The position numbers and the translations under genes are program-made. From contig JAQPZY010001692.1 of NCBI GenBank assembly GCA_029931535.1, positions 1,775,001 to 1,839,000 of the forward strand: a DNA stretch of 64,000 nt. The letters run 5' to 3'. The stretch comes from Margaritifera margaritifera. Taxonomy: Eukaryota > Mollusca > Bivalvia > Unionida > Margaritiferidae. The notes below the pieces were generated by a model. The model was not told the origin of the DNA. It saw nothing but the letters and a program-made list of their open reading frames with translations, and did not search any database. Shown here piece by piece: positions 62,030 through 64,000 of this stretch; within the stretch, counting starts at the first letter, position 1; each line of letters starts with the position of its first letter.

Positions 62030-62200
62030 TCTCGCTTCGATGTTTCAAAATAAATACTTGCTGTTGAATGAAAATGTTTTTTTGTTGTTTGTGGAAAAAA
62101 CAAATTTTGGACTTGTAATATGGAGTGAGAAATGCAATGAGGTTAAGTTGTGATATTTTCACGTAAAATTGGTTTATAGTAGTATATGAAACAAACCATA
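62030..62200 (+). repeat. ~170-bp direct repeat, unoccupied counterpart of the 57418 insertion site
   Basis: It shares 'cgatgtttcaaaat', 'tgttgaatgaaaatgt', 'aaacaaatttt.gact' and 'ttaagtt.tgatatt' with 57285-57417, then continues 'gtaaaattggttta.tagta.tat.tga', as seen after the transposon at 61862. Confidence 0.72.
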
Positions 62201-64000
62201 TAAAATTGTTATTCTTCCCATTAATCTTTCAATGCAGTGCATATAATATAAATCTATAACAGCAGAACAAAGCTATGACATGTTTATGAAAGCTATATTA
62301 CACTACAGGCTTTCTTTTTAAAAAAATGCATCTTTCTTTGTAATAAAATGTGTTTATTATATGCAAACATGAGAGAGAGAGATTATGCATAATAACTTTT
62401 GATTGACATAACCCGAAGCTTTTATCACTAACTTGGAAACTGGCATCAATAATTAGAGAGTACCGGTATGCATTTTTGAAATGTGCTGCAAATATCTTCA
62501 TTTTGGAATTCATCTACTGACAAAATTTAAAAATAAAATTTTGATTCCAACTCTTTATTCAAAATAAGTAAATAGGTAAATTGCTGCTTAGCAATTCATT
62601 TGGTTTTTAACAAGAATTGATATAATTAATTGGGTTATTAACCTATTAGTGTGCTTTTCTTATTTTCTTATGATCTGTTGTTGAATCTGGTCATAATTAA
62701 CATGTACGAACTTAAAGCTTCAGAAATTTAATAGATTGAAAGTCAATGAGTGAGCATTACTGCAATAATCAAAGTGAACACATCAGATGACCAAACCAGC
62801 GATCATAAGTATATTTTTAAAGTTGTTGGTTATAGAATGCAGCATCACGTCCTTCGTAGAGCCTGCGTTCAAAAAAAGTAGGCTACCATAGTATGGTAAA
62901 AGTAAACATGTGTCTAGTTTCTGAGAAAATGTGTCGCATGGACATGTATATTTGGTATGCAAGTACTAAACGGGCTGGACTAGTAGAGGTTGTATTTTGG
63001 ATAACACTCAGTATATTTCATTGTGTGGGAAATACGCTAGGCATAACTATTCCCCACTAGTATAGCCAAGCAGTGGCGGCAATCTCAAAAGGTACCCTCT
63101 GTTATATTTTTGGTCATAACAGACAGAAACGTACTTTGAAATTGTTTTTTTTCCTGGCACTTTGTACAAGGGGTGTTTAATTTGTCACATAAACTTTTGA
63201 ATGCCTACCCTCAACTATATTTAGTGGTCAGAGATTATGCGCACACATGATGGCTAATGTTTTAGTACATAGCTGCCGCTTCACTTTGGACATTTTGGAT
63301 ACCACTGGTGACTTAATTGAGGCAATTGACTGTTGGATGAGTACAATTTTGCTAGAGACCACATGCTCACTTTTAAGAGACCTGTGTGTTTGTTTCTGGT
63401 GGCCGATCATCGCACCAGTTCTACTCTAGTGTAGAAAACCTCTGCATAGCATAGGTTACACAGACCTGCCAACTCTTACGTTTTGACCTTAAGTCCTAAT
63501 GAAATAACCCTTTGAATTATGGACTTACAGAATAATAGCAGCAATTACGAAAATACGATCATTGCGATCACATCAGGATACTGGCTTGTCTGTGTTTGAT
63601 CTGGATTCTAATTTCATATTAAATTCAGTGTAGAGCATCAGGGAACCAGTCTAACTTTACAGAAATACTTCAGACACTTTAAACTGCACATATTTTTTAT
63701 GCAAAATGCCTACATTATCAAGCTGTTGCTTCTAGAAATGGCATCTAATGAATGAAAACATGTTGAAGATGAAAAAGACAATAAGCTTCTTAAAAAAGTG
63801 TAAACAATTGGGACATAAGTAAAATATAGAATATTCAGATTCTTGGGGGAAAAAGCAGGAAAGGCAACAATTAAGTTTATTGGAAATCATGTGTTGGTTT
63901 GAGTATGTCTCGTGGTGGGAGAGATGACAGCCCTCACAATGTGAAATTCAGAATAAACCAAAAGATTATGTCAAGTTGGGAGAATAAGCAAGAAGCCTTT

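Larger units (their letters stand above)
53894..64000 (+). other. Putative BRCA1 intron (runs past the right edge)
   Basis: It contains a hairpin MITE, a 1.5-kb TIR element, a 4.4-kb transposon with a nested hAT-like element, and a flanking pair of ~170-bp direct repeats. The stretches 54330-54770, 56430-57280 and 62200-64000 show nothing recognisable. No RING second exon (expected KCDHxFC) was seen on the plus strand. Confidence 0.5.

Noticed and set aside
63228..63429. 60-codon frames open on both strands
   Set aside because: No similarity recognised, and simultaneous opening on both strands is expected by chance at this length.
63558..63585. TGCGATCACATC (CDHI) as the missing BRCA1 RING exon
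   Set aside because: It continues as RIL rather than xFC, lacks a RING pattern and has no suitable acceptor.

Overview
This is an AT-rich stretch of animal nuclear DNA. It holds short exons with canonical GT/AG splice sites, kilobase-scale introns, tRNA-derived SINEs, DIRS and LINE fragments and many cut-and-paste DNA transposons. The SINE tails, the ~145-bp 'caagatggctgc' repeat and the ~165-bp 'caccactagt' repeat resemble repeats I associate with molluscs and other lophotrochozoans. I infer a lophotrochozoan, probably a mollusc; the species cannot be named from sequence alone. Ordinary microbial features (operons, ribosome binding sites, CRISPR) are absent.

Two host genes can be supported. 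On the minus strand, positions 44550 down to 1 carry the first eight coding exons of a UBR3-type E3 ubiquitin ligase. All seven exon junctions keep reading phase, giving 458 codons plus one base, and the UBR-box zinc finger is complete. The gene continues beyond the left edge. On the plus strand, 53826-53893 is a single short coding exon that looks like the first coding exon of BRCA1: it ends inside the first zinc-binding cysteine pair of the RING domain with the same splice phase as human BRCA1. The rest would lie to the right of the window. The two genes are head to head, about 9.3 kb apart.

Almost everything else is repeat-derived. Introns 8 to 4 of UBR3 (1-11456) hold SINEs and a ~3.1-kb inverted-repeat-bounded element. 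Intron 3 (11604-21838) has a tRNA-Leu-like SINE, a ~145-bp repeat block and a layered nest: a ~165-bp repeat family whose core expanded into a 36-bp minisatellite, split by a TA-flanked transposon that itself carries a MULE with a 9-bp target duplication. Intron 2 (21976-29850) has a second 145-bp block, a 1.5-kb TIR element and a broken DIRS-type retroelement with a LINE fragment next to it. Intron 1 (30065-44324) has a ~165-bp tandem array and a hAT-like element containing a second copy of the TA transposon.

The intergenic interval (44551-53825) is dominated by a ~3.4-kb field of degenerate, partly palindromic 'GGAATATTTGCGAC' motifs with an embedded 42/51-bp array. Two long-TIR foldback elements lie on either side of it, one of them next to the UBR3 5' end. 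The putative BRCA1 intron (53894-64000) holds a hairpin MITE, a second TIR element and a 4.4-kb transposon with a decayed zinc-binding ORF, interrupted by the second hAT-like element. Several insertions have an unoccupied paralogous site elsewhere in the window, so their order can be read directly. No complete, obviously novel functional system was found; the best candidates for something undescribed are the palindromic repeat field and the nested, self-dating transposon set.
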